From Folioceros fuciformis (Eukaryota; Anthocerotophyta; Anthocerotopsida; Anthocerotales), in contig JBNGIO010006279.1 in assembly GCA_049999805.1 (NCBI GenBank), forward strand, positions 1 to 62,532: 62,532 bases of DNA, read 5' to 3'. Numbering within the stretch: the stretch's first letter is position 1; each line of letters begins with the position of its first letter. The notes under the pieces were generated by a model, which saw only the letters and a program-made list of their open reading frames with translations, searched no databases and was not told the DNA's origin. The position numbers and the translations under genes are program-made. Shown piece by piece: positions 44,661 to 54,659 of this stretch.

Positions 44661-45739
44661 ATCTTGAGCAAGCTTCACTTACTTCTAACGTTATCCATTC
44701 TCCTCAGGAGGTACAGATTACATATTCACTTGAGCGCCTCCCCAACGAAGCTCGCGATTCTTACTTATGCTGAAGCACTCATGGCTTCACCGGATATCCA
44801 AGAGCCATCAAGTTATAAGGAGGCTATGTCTAGGCCGCAAGCATCCGAAAGGAAAAAGGCAATTGATGACAAGTTCCAGTCACTCAAAGACAATAAGACA
44901 TGGCGTCTTTGTGAATTGCCTGAAGGACGTTCGGCCGTGGGGAGTAAGTGGACATTTAAAATTAAGTATACAGCTGATGGCACAATCGAGCGCTATAAGG
45001 CTCGTCTTGTCGCACAAGGGTACACTCAAAGGGCCGGTGCTGATTACGATGCAAACCACCTCTTCTCTCCGGTTGTACAAAGAAGTTCCCTTCGCACTAT
45101 CTTGGCCCTAGCTACCATACATGATTGGGATGTTGTCCAATTAGCTGTCAAGACGACATTTTTGTACGGCCGTGTCAAGGAAGAAATTTACATGCGTCAA
45201 CCCTATGCATACGAAGAGAAGGGAAAGGAGTATCTTGTAAGCTTACTCTTAGGCAATATTTATGGTCTCAAGCAGTCCACCATCAATTGGAATGAGTTGA
45301 TCAATGAGGTCCTCATTGAGTTTGGATTTGTTAAATGCCCATCCGACGGTAATGTCTACGTTCTTAGGTGTGGGACTAGGCTTGTCATCCTACATCCGAC
45401 GGTAATGTCTACGTTCTTAGGTCTGAGACTGCTTAGGTCTGAGACTGCGCTTATCATCCAGCTCTCTATGTTGATGACTGCATTTTAGCTAGCAAAGACC
45501 ATTACCATGCTTAAGTCTAGATTTCGTATGGCCAATCTCAGAGATATACATTATTGTATAGGCATGAAAGTTACTCGAAATCGACATGATAGGTGGTTAC
45601 ATTTAAATCAAACTCAATATATTAAAAATACACTAACCAAGTTTAACATGATTGAGTGTAAGCCTGCTTCTACTCCTCTCGCGGTAGGAGCGTTTTTGAG
45701 TGCAGAACAAGCACCTAAGGATGATGAAGAGCATATGTA
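44661..45739 (+). pseudogene. Copia reverse transcriptase, disrupted
   Basis: RT motifs: YKEAMSRPQASERKKAIDDK, GSKWTFKIKYTADGTIERYK, ARLVAQGYTQRAGADYD, FSPVVQRSSLRTILALA, YGLKQS. A short direct repeat at about 45343-45372 and 45395-45425 (CATCCGACGGTAATGTCTACG) and another at 45420-45447 shift the frame just before the YVDD block, which then reads in a different frame. The segment ends at the nested insertion. Confidence 0.85.
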
Positions 45740-46693
45740 CAGTCAAACCCCTCTAATTGGGACCCCTATAAATAGGAACCCCCTTTAAATGGAATGCCTG
45801 GGTTTACTCCCTTGAATGTGCTACATGCTACATGGGAAACCCTCTAATTTGTAAATGGGAACATGTCTCACAAAAATGCAATGCAAATACATCTCTGTAT
45901 AAGGGAAAATATATATTTAAAAAAAATAAAAAAAATGAGAAAATTATCTTATCGAGATTAAATAATGAGTTATTGAGATTATGTCAAGTTAAAGGCTATC
46001 TAGATTATATCATAAACCATAGATAGTCATCGAGATTGGACCTACATATGTAGTAGTTTTGTACACTATGCTTTGTGATCAGAACCATTGTTCTTACTAC
46101 ATAAGTTGTTTCATTGTACAAGTTGTCTTATGTTGTTGTAAATTGTGTTATGGTGTTGTAAGTTGTTGTCTTGCTGTGAGATATTTTGTATGTGTTCCTT
46201 ACCCATTCTCTTTGACGTGTAGGAACAATGCCGTCCAATTCGCCGCACAAGCATGCTACCCTAACAAAGCAATAAAAGAAAGAGGTTTGCACCAAGACCG
46301 CATACGACAAAGAATGCTGTAGATAATGCTATGAGGATAGCGAAGATGTTTTTGGAAGAGATGCCACATAACACTCTTGATGCTTTGAAGTTGCATTCTC
46401 AGTAGCAAAAACATATTGCTAGTCATTGGATGAAAGCAACTCAACATCAATCAAGAACTGATGATTATTTTAACCTGGCAAACTAGAATTAGGTTGGCAC
46501 CTATGTAGTATGAGGGAGCATTTTGGATTTTTTGGAAGCTTTTAAGCTCTTTCGAATTTTTGATTTAAAGGATTTTTAAATATCTTTTAAATATTTTTAT
46601 TTTCAAAAAAGTTGAAAATGCCTAAACGGGAATCCTTCTAAATGGGACGATTTTTGTTACTCCCAATTGTTCCCAATTAGAGAGGTTTGACTG
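45740..46693. mobile_element. Nested TA-target inverted-repeat element, 954 bp
   Basis: Begins CAGTCAAACCCCTCTAATTG and ends with the inverse complement CAGTCAAACCTCTCTAATTG, so it has terminal inverted repeats of about 23 bp with one mismatch. It is flanked by TA on both sides. Removing it with one TA rejoins the copia frame (EEHMY to MESIPYQEAVGRI), which supports precise insertion at TA. TA target and CAGT ends point to the Tc1/mariner superfamily, pogo-like branch. The interior is AT rich and has no intact transposase; a short decayed frame at about 46312-46402 (RIAKMFLEEMPHNTLDALKL) could be a transposase remnant but is unproven. Confidence 0.85.
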
Positions 46694-47393
46694 TATATGG
46701 AGTCAATCCCTTATCAAGAGGCGGTTGGTCGTATCAATTGGATACACACCACTTCAAGGCCCGACCTTAGTCATGCCGTCCATGTTTTGGCCCAGCAAAT
46801 GGCCTACCTAGGACCGGCTCATTGGTCGGCACTCAAACGCACCCTGCGTTATCTTAAAGGTACCATGACTCATAGGCACCTGCACAGTGAGCCAGCGAAC
46901 AAAGTTCCTCACTACCCTCAATTATTCGCTTACACGGATGCCGATTGGGGGGAGATGTGGACTCGAAGAAATCGACCTCCGGATTCGCGCTGATGTTGTG
47001 CAATGCTGCCATCGATTGGGGCTCTAAGAGGCAAACCACCATAGCCCTTTCTTCTACGGAATCCGAATACATGGCAGCTACTCAGGCCACCAAGCTTGTG
47101 TTTGATTGAGTTCGTTTGCTAGAGGAGCTTGGTATGACACAAGTGAAGCCCGTGATAATTAAGATCGACAATCAATCCGCTTTGGCTGGGAACCCAAAGT
47201 TTAGCTCACGATCATAGCACGTCGATTTGCAATATCATTTTGTTCGTGAGAAATGTACAACAGGAGAGATCAAGCTCGAATATTGCCCAACTAAACATAT
47301 GGCAGCCGATATCCTTACCAAGAGTTTACCAATGGATAAGCACTTAGCCTGCAGCCTACTTGGTGTTCATTCGATAGTTTTCCCCTCAGCCTA
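46694..47393 (+). pseudogene. Copia RNase H region
   Basis: Reads MESIPYQEAVGRINWIHTTS and TLRYLKGTMTHRH, then after a frameshift at about 46950 STSGFALMLCNAAIDWGSKR, TTIALSSTESEYMAATQATK, and LEYCPTKHMAADILTKSLPM. In-frame stops at about 47107 and 47216 confirm loss of function. Confidence 0.85.
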
Positions 47394-47415
47394 ACATGTT
47401 ATGTCTGAGTGGGAG

Positions 47416-47630
47416 TATAGGAATTCTATCACACATCACCTGTTAGATATTCCGTTAGACTGAAACAAATGAATGCACTTTGCTGAAGAGTCATGTCGCT
47501 TGAACTCCAACAGGCACAAGCCTTCACATGAACGACCTAAGTGCTAAGATATAGATGTGATACACTACTGAATACTATTATCTATTCCGATCACTCCAGT
47601 GACCTTGCATACGCTCATCTGCTTTTTATA
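47416..47630 (+). repeat. 3' LTR of the copia element
   Basis: 215 bp, collinear with the 5' LTR, with the same TATAGGAATTCT start and TTTTTATA end. It directly follows the polypurine tract and is followed by the target copy TTTCT. Confidence 0.9.
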
Positions 47631-47649
47631 TTTCTTCCATGGTGGCCTT

Positions 47650-47850
47650 CTTTCAAGAATGAGTATCCATTACTTTGCAAAGAGCATTGGCTATGCAATT
47701 TTTAGACAATGAATATCCATTCGACAATGAGTATCCATTACTTTCGACAATGAGTATTCATTACTTTGCAAAGCGTATTGGCTATACAGTTTTTTTAGAC
47801 AATGAATATCCATTACTTTGCAAAGAGCATTGGCTATGCGGGTTTTAGAA
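47650..47850. repeat. Irregular tandem repeat near the copia 3' end
   Basis: The phrase ATCCATTACTTTGCAAAG.. with GTATTGGCTAT and TTTAGACAATGA-like segments recurs about three times, with truncated copies between. Confidence 0.7.
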
Positions 47851-48061
47851 AAGGAACAAGCACAAGTCAAACAACTTCTTCTTGACTTCTTTAGCACTAG
47901 TGGTAAGTAGGTCTTTTTGGTTATTCCACATGATATTTTGAGAACAGTAAATAATTTTTGAGAAAGAGGTTTGAAGAGGCTAGTACCTTTTTTACCCTCC
48001 TCAAATTATTCCTCCAATCTTTGGAATAGAATTTTTTTCAATAATAAAAAAAATTCCTTAA
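47851..48061. other. Unassigned spacer
   Basis: AT rich, with no recognisable feature. Confidence 0.3.
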
Positions 48062-48620
48062 ACTATCACATCACAAGCCTCTACACTTAAGAAGAGTTAC
48101 AGGCATGTTGACTAGGGGATCCGAATCTCGCAATATATGCACACTTTGGCCTGGCTGCTTCCGTTCTCCATACATGATTTTCGAGTAACTGAGTCGCATA
48201 ACTGCATTGTAAACTTCATGGTCTCCACATCAAAGCTTCACGGATACAGAGAGCTCTATGGTTGGGCATCTTTGTTTGGCTTGAAAGTGAGGAGCCCCCA
48301 CATATGTCAATGTAAGCGTAACCGTTGTTAGATCTCTTCCAACGATTGTCAGGACAGGTGCATATTGACTAACTTCACTATGTCCTGAGACTGGATCTCC
48401 TCATCCTTGGAAAATTAGATAACGCATTCATCAGTATCCAGAATGCTACGTTCTTTTAGGATCTGAACGTATAAGGGCCTTTATGTGCGCAGCCTGCTTC
48501 AGAGGTCATCCGGCATTTCCCAGAAGCGTTCCCATCCCACCTGCTGGGTGGACAAGTTTTGTCTACCAACTTCCAAATTTGCACGAAACTGATGATCGGT
48601 GTACCAGATAGGTGCCTCTC
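48062..48620 (-). pseudogene. F-box 3'-end fragment with a PPR-like remnant
   Basis: From about 48180 to 48620 the minus strand corresponds to the last roughly 130 codons and 3' flank of the F-box genes (GAGAGCTCTATGGTTGGGCA, then the TTCCCATC..CTGCTGG block), with many indels. The left part (48062-48180) matches the PPR-3'-like remnant at 33463. Similarity to the F-box body stops at about 48610, and the text jumps to F-box 5' flank. Confidence 0.75.
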
Positions 48621-49440
48621 ATAAACTCAGAGTGAGTGGAGGCAGTGAGCATGTAACCCTCACTCATCTGAGAAATACCAGCAGCACGCCTTACGCCACT
48701 CGAATTCTGCTAGCCATAGTGACATCAGGGCACAAAGACACCTGCTGATTGGGAACCGTGAGTCGGAAAATATTCCGTATCACACATTGTCCAACCATCT
48801 GTAGAAGTTGCCCGAGGCGGGAAGGCAATCTGCTGCAACATCTGTCTTATTATATGGGAGTGCCATTGATAACTGATTACTGCCCGGCGTCGTCTGCGAT
48901 CACTGATGCCACCAACCAAAGACCGCATCAGATTCTGATTGCCTTTCCTGCACGGCTATGATTCAGCATACTGTCAGCTGCTTGTTTATCTTCATATGGC
49001 TCACTACGAATGTGGATTTGATCCCTTTCTAAGGCTGTGGACACCGTTTTGGGGAAAAGCTAGCGTAGTTTGGATGCAATTATTGTGGCCGAGGGATCTC
49101 TGTGACAAGAAAAAGCTCTGGACATCATCCCCAGAAGAAAGGGCCTATGCTTCAGGGGACCTCAACTGATACCAAGCAGAAAAACTGTCGGTCCATGCCT
49201 TGTCAAGCGAAACGTCTCCAGAAATCATGAAACCCTAAACTGGCGAGTGTAGTCCGCATGATTTCCCAGTCGTATAACTGATAGTAGGCAAACTTCAGGG
49301 TCAGACGGCAAGTTACGAAGCTGAAAGCCGGAGTAACCATCCCAGCCAGATTCCAAGACAAAGCCTGGAGGGCAGTGGAGGCCCTGTGAGTCCTGTACTG
49401 CATTTCATACGCCCGTGACTTGTGACGGAACGTCCATCGT
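48621..49440. repeat. Diverged F-box 5' flank with one 94-bp unit
   Basis: Collinear with 31565-32660, including GATAACTGAT.ACTGCCCG.CGTCGTCTG and a single 94-bp unit at about 49069-49162. With the preceding fragment it is a fifth copy of the duplicated block with most of its gene deleted. Confidence 0.75.
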
Positions 49441-49486
49441 TAAGATTTGGCCGTGTTTTTCATTGCTTCCCTGACCAGACATGAAA

Positions 49487-51721
49487 TTAGGAGGGCGTAG
49501 ATTTTGAGTTCGATATGTATGTCTTGTTTGCGAGGGTCACCAATTTCGCGACATATGCCACACTCTGTTTTTTCTTAATTTCGGAAAACAGCTCATTCAG
49601 CCTTACATAAATGCTTTCCGCTTCGGAATGCTTTTTATCTCCAACCAAGAAAGCATGCACCAGCCCCTCCATGTCTGCCCACCTGCTTTCGCCTGGCTGC
49701 TTCCATGCCCCGATTGCCAGTCTTCTCGACTGCATCTCCTGCGCCTGCTCCCACATCTCAGCTCCCATGTATATGTTCAGCATCAACACATACGAGGCGG
49801 CATCTTTGCTGTCCAGCTTCACAGCATGATCGAAAGCACAGCGTCCTACCTGCAAGTTGCCCCATTTCCTACAAGCAGCCAGCAGTGTTTTCCAGACTGC
49901 TGCGTTAGGTTTTACAGGCATTGCTCGTACCAGAGCTAGTGACTCATCCAGTCGGCCTGCCCGGCCCAGAACATCCGCCATGCATGTGTAATGCTCCACT
50001 GTGGGAGTGATGCCGTAGTGTCTGGTCATGGCTTCGAAGTATTCTTGTCCCTTGCTCACTAGACCTGTATGGCTGCATACTGTTAGAACACTGAGGAACG
50101 TGATGCTGTCCGGCAGTGTACCTTCCTCGCCCATTCTGCCAAGCAGGTGGAAGACCTGGTCACTGTTTCCTTGACGGGTGTATCCTGCAATCAGAGCACC
50201 CCAGGTGACTGTATCTCTTCTTGGTAACGTATCAAACACCTGCTGTGCATCCACCATGCTCCCTGACTTGGCGTACATGTTTATCAAACTGTTGCACACT
50301 GTCACGTCAGCTTGCAGTCCTTGATCAACAATCTGTGCATGAAGCTGCCGTCCCACATGCAAAGCCGACACACTTGCACATGCCTGCAAAAGGCATACAA
50401 ATGTGATAGTATCAGGTGGAGCAATGCCTTCCTCTCCCATAGCAATGTACAGACGAAGGGCTTCCTCGCCCATGCCCTGTTGGGAGTATCCTGCTATTAG
50501 AGCAGTCCAGGTGACCACGTTCTTCCGCCCAAGTCCATCAAACAGTCTCCGCGCATCCTCCAAGCTGCCACACTTTGCATACATGTTCACCAAGCTGCCG
50601 GCAACAAGCACATCCCCTTCAAGTCCTTCTCCTCTGATACGTGCATGAATCTCCTTCCCCGTCTCCAAAGCCAGGGTGCCCACACCAGCACACGCCTGCA
50701 CGAGGCACACAAACGTCACAGCATTGGGTGCAACCGCGCCTTCTTCTTCCATAGCCCTGTAGAGTCCAAGAGCTTTCAGACCCATGCCCTGGTGAGCATA
50801 TCCTGCAATCAAGGCACTCCATGTCACAACATCCTTTTCACTCAGTCCATCAAACACTCTCTGGGCTTCCTCCATCCTGCCACATCTGCCATACATGTCC
50901 ACCAAGCAGTTCCAAACAAACATGTTATGCTGAACGCCACTTGCCAAGACCTGAGCATGCAGCTGCTGGCCCGACTTCAAGTCTCCTCCCCTTGCACAAG
51001 CCTGAAGGGCTGCCACCAACACATGCCCATCCGGCTCCACACTTGTGCCCCGCATCCGATGATACAGCTCTATGGCCACCTTGTCCTCCCCGTGCTTGAC
51101 ATGCGCAGAGATCATGGCAGACCAGGTGAAGGCATCAGGCTCTGCAACCCTTGCAAAGACACCCATGGCATCTTGTAGCTTGGCATGAGAGGCATACATT
51201 CGTATGATGTGGTTACACAAGAATGTCTCCGCCTCGTACCCTGCCCGGACAATGAGAGCATGAACGCGACGACCCAACACCAGATGCTCATTAACCACAC
51301 ACAGCTTGAGAACCGCATAAAAAAGCGACGTCGATACACAACCATGTGTCTCCACCAAAACTGCCAGAGCCTCAACAGCCTCAACCAGCTGCCCCTGTTG
51401 ACATAGTCTACTCACGCTTTCAGCCGTGACGCCACGTTTACATCCTGCTGACCTGCCGTGGTCAGCATCATCCTGCACTCCAGTCAGCTGCACGCTCAGG
51501 GCAACGGTGACCAAGGCAGTGCTACTCCTAGGGCACCTGTGATCCCACACATTCCAATGAGTGGGCTCCACAGAAGCTGTTGCCGCAAGACGAGGCACAG
51601 GCGATGGCGGCCTGTGCGAGTATGAGGTGCACTGTGCCAGGACATCTGGGGAGTCATACGGCCTGAACCCGCAACCCACCTCCTCTGCGCTAGCTGCAAC
51701 TGTACACCTGGAGCACACCAT
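49487..51721 (-). CDS. PLS-class pentatricopeptide repeat protein with E motifs
   Basis: An intronless 744-residue frame from ATG 51721 (the frame continues 57 bases upstream without an ATG). The array of PPR units from about residue 130 to 600 follows the P-L-S pattern: NCLVDMYGRCGRMEEAQRVF, DVVTWSALIAGYAHQGMG, NMYAKCGSLEDARRLFDGLG. The C-terminal E1/E2 region (about 600-700) reads NAAVWKTLLAACRKWGNL, SYVLMLNIYMGAEMWEQA, then GAWKQPGESRWADMEGLVHA and FLVGDKKH. There is no DYW deaminase, so by family rules it would act as a site-recognition factor for organelle C-to-U RNA editing with a DYW partner. The N-terminus could be a transit peptide. The RNA target cannot be deduced safely by eye. Confidence 0.92.
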   Translation of the reverse strand: MVCSRCTVAASAEEVGCGFRPYDSPDVLAQCTSYSHRPPSPVPRLAATASVEPTHWNVWDHRCPRSSTALVTVALSVQLTGVQDDADHGRSAGCKRGVTAESVSRLCQQGQLVEAVEALAVLVETHGCVSTSLFYAVLKLCVVNEHLVLGRRVHALIVRAGYEAETFLCNHIIRMYASHAKLQDAMGVFARVAEPDAFTWSAMISAHVKHGEDKVAIELYHRMRGTSVEPDGHVLVAALQACARGGDLKSGQQLHAQVLASGVQHNMFVWNCLVDMYGRCGRMEEAQRVFDGLSEKDVVTWSALIAGYAHQGMGLKALGLYRAMEEEGAVAPNAVTFVCLVQACAGVGTLALETGKEIHARIRGEGLEGDVLVAGSLVNMYAKCGSLEDARRLFDGLGRKNVVTWTALIAGYSQQGMGEEALRLYIAMGEEGIAPPDTITFVCLLQACASVSALHVGRQLHAQIVDQGLQADVTVCNSLINMYAKSGSMVDAQQVFDTLPRRDTVTWGALIAGYTRQGNSDQVFHLLGRMGEEGTLPDSITFLSVLTVCSHTGLVSKGQEYFEAMTRHYGITPTVEHYTCMADVLGRAGRLDESLALVRAMPVKPNAAVWKTLLAACRKWGNLQVGRCAFDHAVKLDSKDAASYVLMLNIYMGAEMWEQAQEMQSRRLAIGAWKQPGESRWADMEGLVHAFLVGDKKHSEAESIYVRLNELFSEIKKKQSVAYVAKLVTLANKTYISNSKSTPS

Positions 51722-51775
51722 CGTCCATGGCTTTCTACCTCCGCTTGTGCTGGACTGGAGGAGCACAAGCTTAGT

Positions 51776-51817
51776 CACGGTCTCTCTTTGTTCTTAAATG
51801 AACAAAGAGAGACCGTG
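51776..51817. repeat. Perfect 18-bp inverted repeat with 6-bp loop
   Basis: CACGGTCTCTCTTTGTTC, then TTAAAT, then GAACAAAGAGAGACCGTG: the two 18-base arms are exact inverse complements. It lies 55 bp upstream of the PPR start codon, in its probable 5' UTR or promoter. Confidence 0.95.
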
Positions 51818-53114
51818 AATGACCGTGATTTATCCTTCACTGCCATGAATGGCGTTGTCGTTCTCGTTAGACAACAGTTGGATACAGTGGTCACTATAAG
51901 CAAGTTGGTGCTTCTTTGAATTTCTATAACCATGTTGCTTCTTCGTGCTTTGCATGTAAGGGCAACTCCTGCCTGGAAACCATCGTGATTCATGCAGTTG
52001 ATCAGCTTTTGCTCTCATAGGAGGATGAAGAACTCTATGTATTTCTAACTCATGCTTGAACTCCCTTTGAGCTTCATCAGAATTTGTGGAACTTCATGGA
52101 GAATTGTGGGAGAAGGCTGACCAACCTTGACAAGGCTTCGTGCATTGGATTCTGCAGCCTTGTAGCGGTTGCTTCTGAAGGTTCTGCATAGTGAGGTAAG
52201 GAGTGGAGCCCAAGCATGCATTATTCGTGGTGGCATATTACAGTGAATGAGAGGAAGCAGCGCCTGGGAGTCTTGCTTACAAGTCAGGCCGGCTTATACA
52301 TTGCCGCAAGCTATACCGATTCCGATTCGAGAATCATGCGGTGGGCGCTGGAGGCGTCTGGTCAGTTGACGCACGGCAACATAGATACAGGGCGGGGCCG
52401 CTCTGATTTCACGTGAATATCATAATTCGTAGCCTCAAAGTCCTCCGATGCGGCACAGGCATCTTCATGTCTTAGCCTGGCAAGCGTGTACGAGAAATTT
52501 TGGTCGGTGGGCAGAAGTATGTAGACCGGGTAGAGAACCTGCGTGCGAAAACCCAATACCTGTCAAGACCCTGCAAGGGCCGGCCTGGTCTGAATTCACA
52601 CCATCATTCCTTCACAATCCAGTGAAGGACTGGTGACGCTGTCCTCCAAGCTCTTGATCGTGCTCGGCTGCATTCCTATCTGACAGGGAGAGTGAAGACG
52701 CCCTGAGAATGTTGCATGGGTACTTCTGGGCTCATCCTCACCTATCCTACCTGCATGGAACACCTGTGCACCAACCCTGCTGCAGTGGCTGGCACTCCCC
52801 GCGCATGCCCAGAGAGGCAGACCAGCTCGAAGCACATCCAGACAGACGCGCACAATGTAATGGGCGCTTTGAACCACCATCATGTAGCAGAGGGAAGAGG
52901 GAGACTGGTCCTGAGGGAGAAACATCGAGGCATCAATCAAGTCGCTGTCCTGCTGGCCCTGGCGCAGGCTGCCTCCATATGTATTGTATAGCTGTTACCC
53001 CGTCCAGAATTGTGTATGTACATACATCCACACACAGCGAGCAGCACCCAGTACTCTTTTGGCACACTCGAAAAAGATATTTCAAAAGCCGCTCTCCTCA
53101 CACAAGCGCCATTA
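51818..53114. other. Intergenic region, PPR promoter side
   Basis: No gene is supported. Frames at 52596-52940 and 52709-53146 overlap on opposite strands and show no domain. Confidence 0.4.
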
Positions 53115-53633
53115 TTATTTGTCCACTACGAAAGAGGGTGACATAACAAAGACAAGCACAATTGGAGACGCAATCATGCAAATCAGGCCGACATACATAA
53201 GCGTTAAAAAACTGCGGCTGCCTACTCGAGAATCCGGATCTAGAGCTGGAGCTGGAGCTAGGGTCCCATGTTCCTTCCAGGTTGTGTAAAAAGGCAAGCA
53301 CCGAAAGCACAGAAATGGAGGGTTTATTAGCAAGAAGCAGTTGGAGAGGAATAAAGCAAGGGAAGGCGTAACATACAACCCATATTGGCAGGAAGGGAAG
53401 TGCGTAAAAATACAAACCAAATGGAGGTTAAATTGCAACAGCGACAGTGCAAGTAGGCCTGGAGAGGGAGACTCGGCGAGATGGAGGGAGACTCAGGGAG
53501 AGAAAGAGGAAGAGAAGGCGAGGCAGAGAGGGATTATCACCTTGTGTACTCACTTTCTTTCTCTCGGTCTTCCATCTCTTGACCAGCCTTCCCTTTCCAG
53601 CAGCGCGTAGGGAAAAGTACACGTCAACCAACC
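53115..53633 (-). CDS. Candidate small tail-anchored membrane protein (3' exons only)
   Basis: Two minus-strand segments look like the last exons of a small gene. The final one (53115-53273) reads EHGTLAPAPALDPDSRVGSR, then a strong hydrophobic helix FLTLMYVGLICMIASPIVLV and a short tail to a TAA stop. The one before it (53554-53633) reads VDVYFSLRAAGKGRLVKRWK and ends at a consensus donor GTGAGT in phase 0; it starts after CTCACAG. The first exon with the start codon was not identified with confidence, although an ATG-led frame at 54302 could contribute. I do not recognise the family; a single C-terminal helix suggests tail anchoring. Confidence 0.35.
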
Positions 53634-54659
53634 CTGTGAGGGGAGTCCCATTCGAACATGTGCCGGGGGAAGCCGAAACAAAGGGTTGATGGGGCAGGTG
53701 ACTCGTGCCCGAGGGCAGCGCACGTGGCTGGCCGTGGGCTCTCCCGCCACTGTTTTAGATGGGTGGGAGACGCACAGCGATCCATTTGCAGGGCGTGGAG
53801 CCAGTGAGACAGGGACAAGTGCTTCCCACGGCTCGCGGCCCGCGCCCTTCGCTCCCCTCCCTCCACGTCCGCTGGCTTGCGCTCTTGTGTGGCCCTAAAG
53901 ACGTGTCCTGGCCGTCGCACGGCCCCGCCGCTCCGCCCTCGTTCCTGTACGGCATCCCGCGCCCACCCTGGGCTTACAAATTGTTGCTCCCAGATTTCCC
54001 GCACTCCCACCCAGTTTCACCCACCGCAGCCCACCGGCCCCGCCTTCCACGCCCAGTCGGCTGGCTACCCAGTGGCAAAGCAAAGTGTGTCTTGTGTGTG
54101 TGCCATTCCCCGCCCTGCTGCTGTGTTCTCTGAAAGGTGCTCTTCGTTTGCTGCCTCCTCCGCCAACCATTTTTTTAAGTCCCGGGATCTGTCCTGTTCC
54201 GTTGCTGGATCCGCTCCTACTCCTGAGTCTGCTGGGTGGGTTCTGCTGCCAAGTAGAACGGGCTGCTCCTGCTTCTCCGCCACTGGTCTCTGCTCTGTTC
54301 ATCCCTCCTGTGCCTGCGTTGATGTGCCGTCTGGGTCAACTGGAAGGCCCGTGCTGGCCTTGCATTCCACCCAAATCCCAGCTAGACTTGTAGTACACTG
54401 CACGACAACAGCGGAGAGGAGAAGCCGCAGCCCTCTTGAGTGAGGCAGCGCGTGAAGTGAAAGTGAAGCCTCCTGGTGATATAGCATCCATGCACAATAA
54501 ATAGTGGGAATGTGATTTTCTGTGAGCAGGCATTGCAGGCAGCAGACAATCGAGGGAGAGCAGCAGCGGAGGAAGGGAGGAAGTGAGGAAGGAAGTGGAC
54601 GGGCAAAGGACGGGAAGAAGAGCAGAAGGGAGGAGGGAGAGACGATTTCGTTGGTTACC
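53634..54659. promoter_or_regulatory. 5' region of the SR-repeat membrane protein gene
   Basis: Promoter and 5' UTR side of the plus-strand gene. It is purine rich just upstream of the start (54540-54650). GAGA-type tracts occur further out at 53460-53530. The plus-strand coding frame extends upstream to 54522 only from a GTG, with no ATG before 54660. Confidence 0.35.

Larger units (their letters stand above)
42107..47630 (+). mobile_element. Ty1/copia retrotransposon with nested insertion
   Basis: A complete but inactive element of 5524 bp (4570 bp without the nested insertion). Both LTRs are 215 bp. The 5-bp target duplication TTTCT lies at 42102-42106 and 47631-47635. A primer-binding site TGGTATTAGAGC directly follows the 5' LTR and is close to the initiator-Met tRNA complement used by most plant copia elements. 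A polypurine tract GAGTGGGAG sits directly before the 3' LTR. Order: gag, protease, pre-integrase, integrase remnant, RT, RNase H, which is the copia order. By hand count the LTRs differ at about 28 of 215 positions, mostly transitions, so the insertion is old. Gag and pol carry stops, a local duplication and an integrase-core deletion. Confidence 0.92.

Noticed and set aside
51722-51778. N-terminal extension of the PPR protein
   Set aside because: The frame starts with GTG and enters the hairpin; ATG 51721 is preferred.
51776-51817. miRNA precursor
   Set aside because: The stem is only 18 bp with a 6-base loop, too short for a plant miRNA precursor.
54522-54659. 46-residue extension of the SR-repeat protein
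   Set aside because: Starts with GTG in purine-rich leader sequence; ATG 54660 directly precedes the membrane hairpin.
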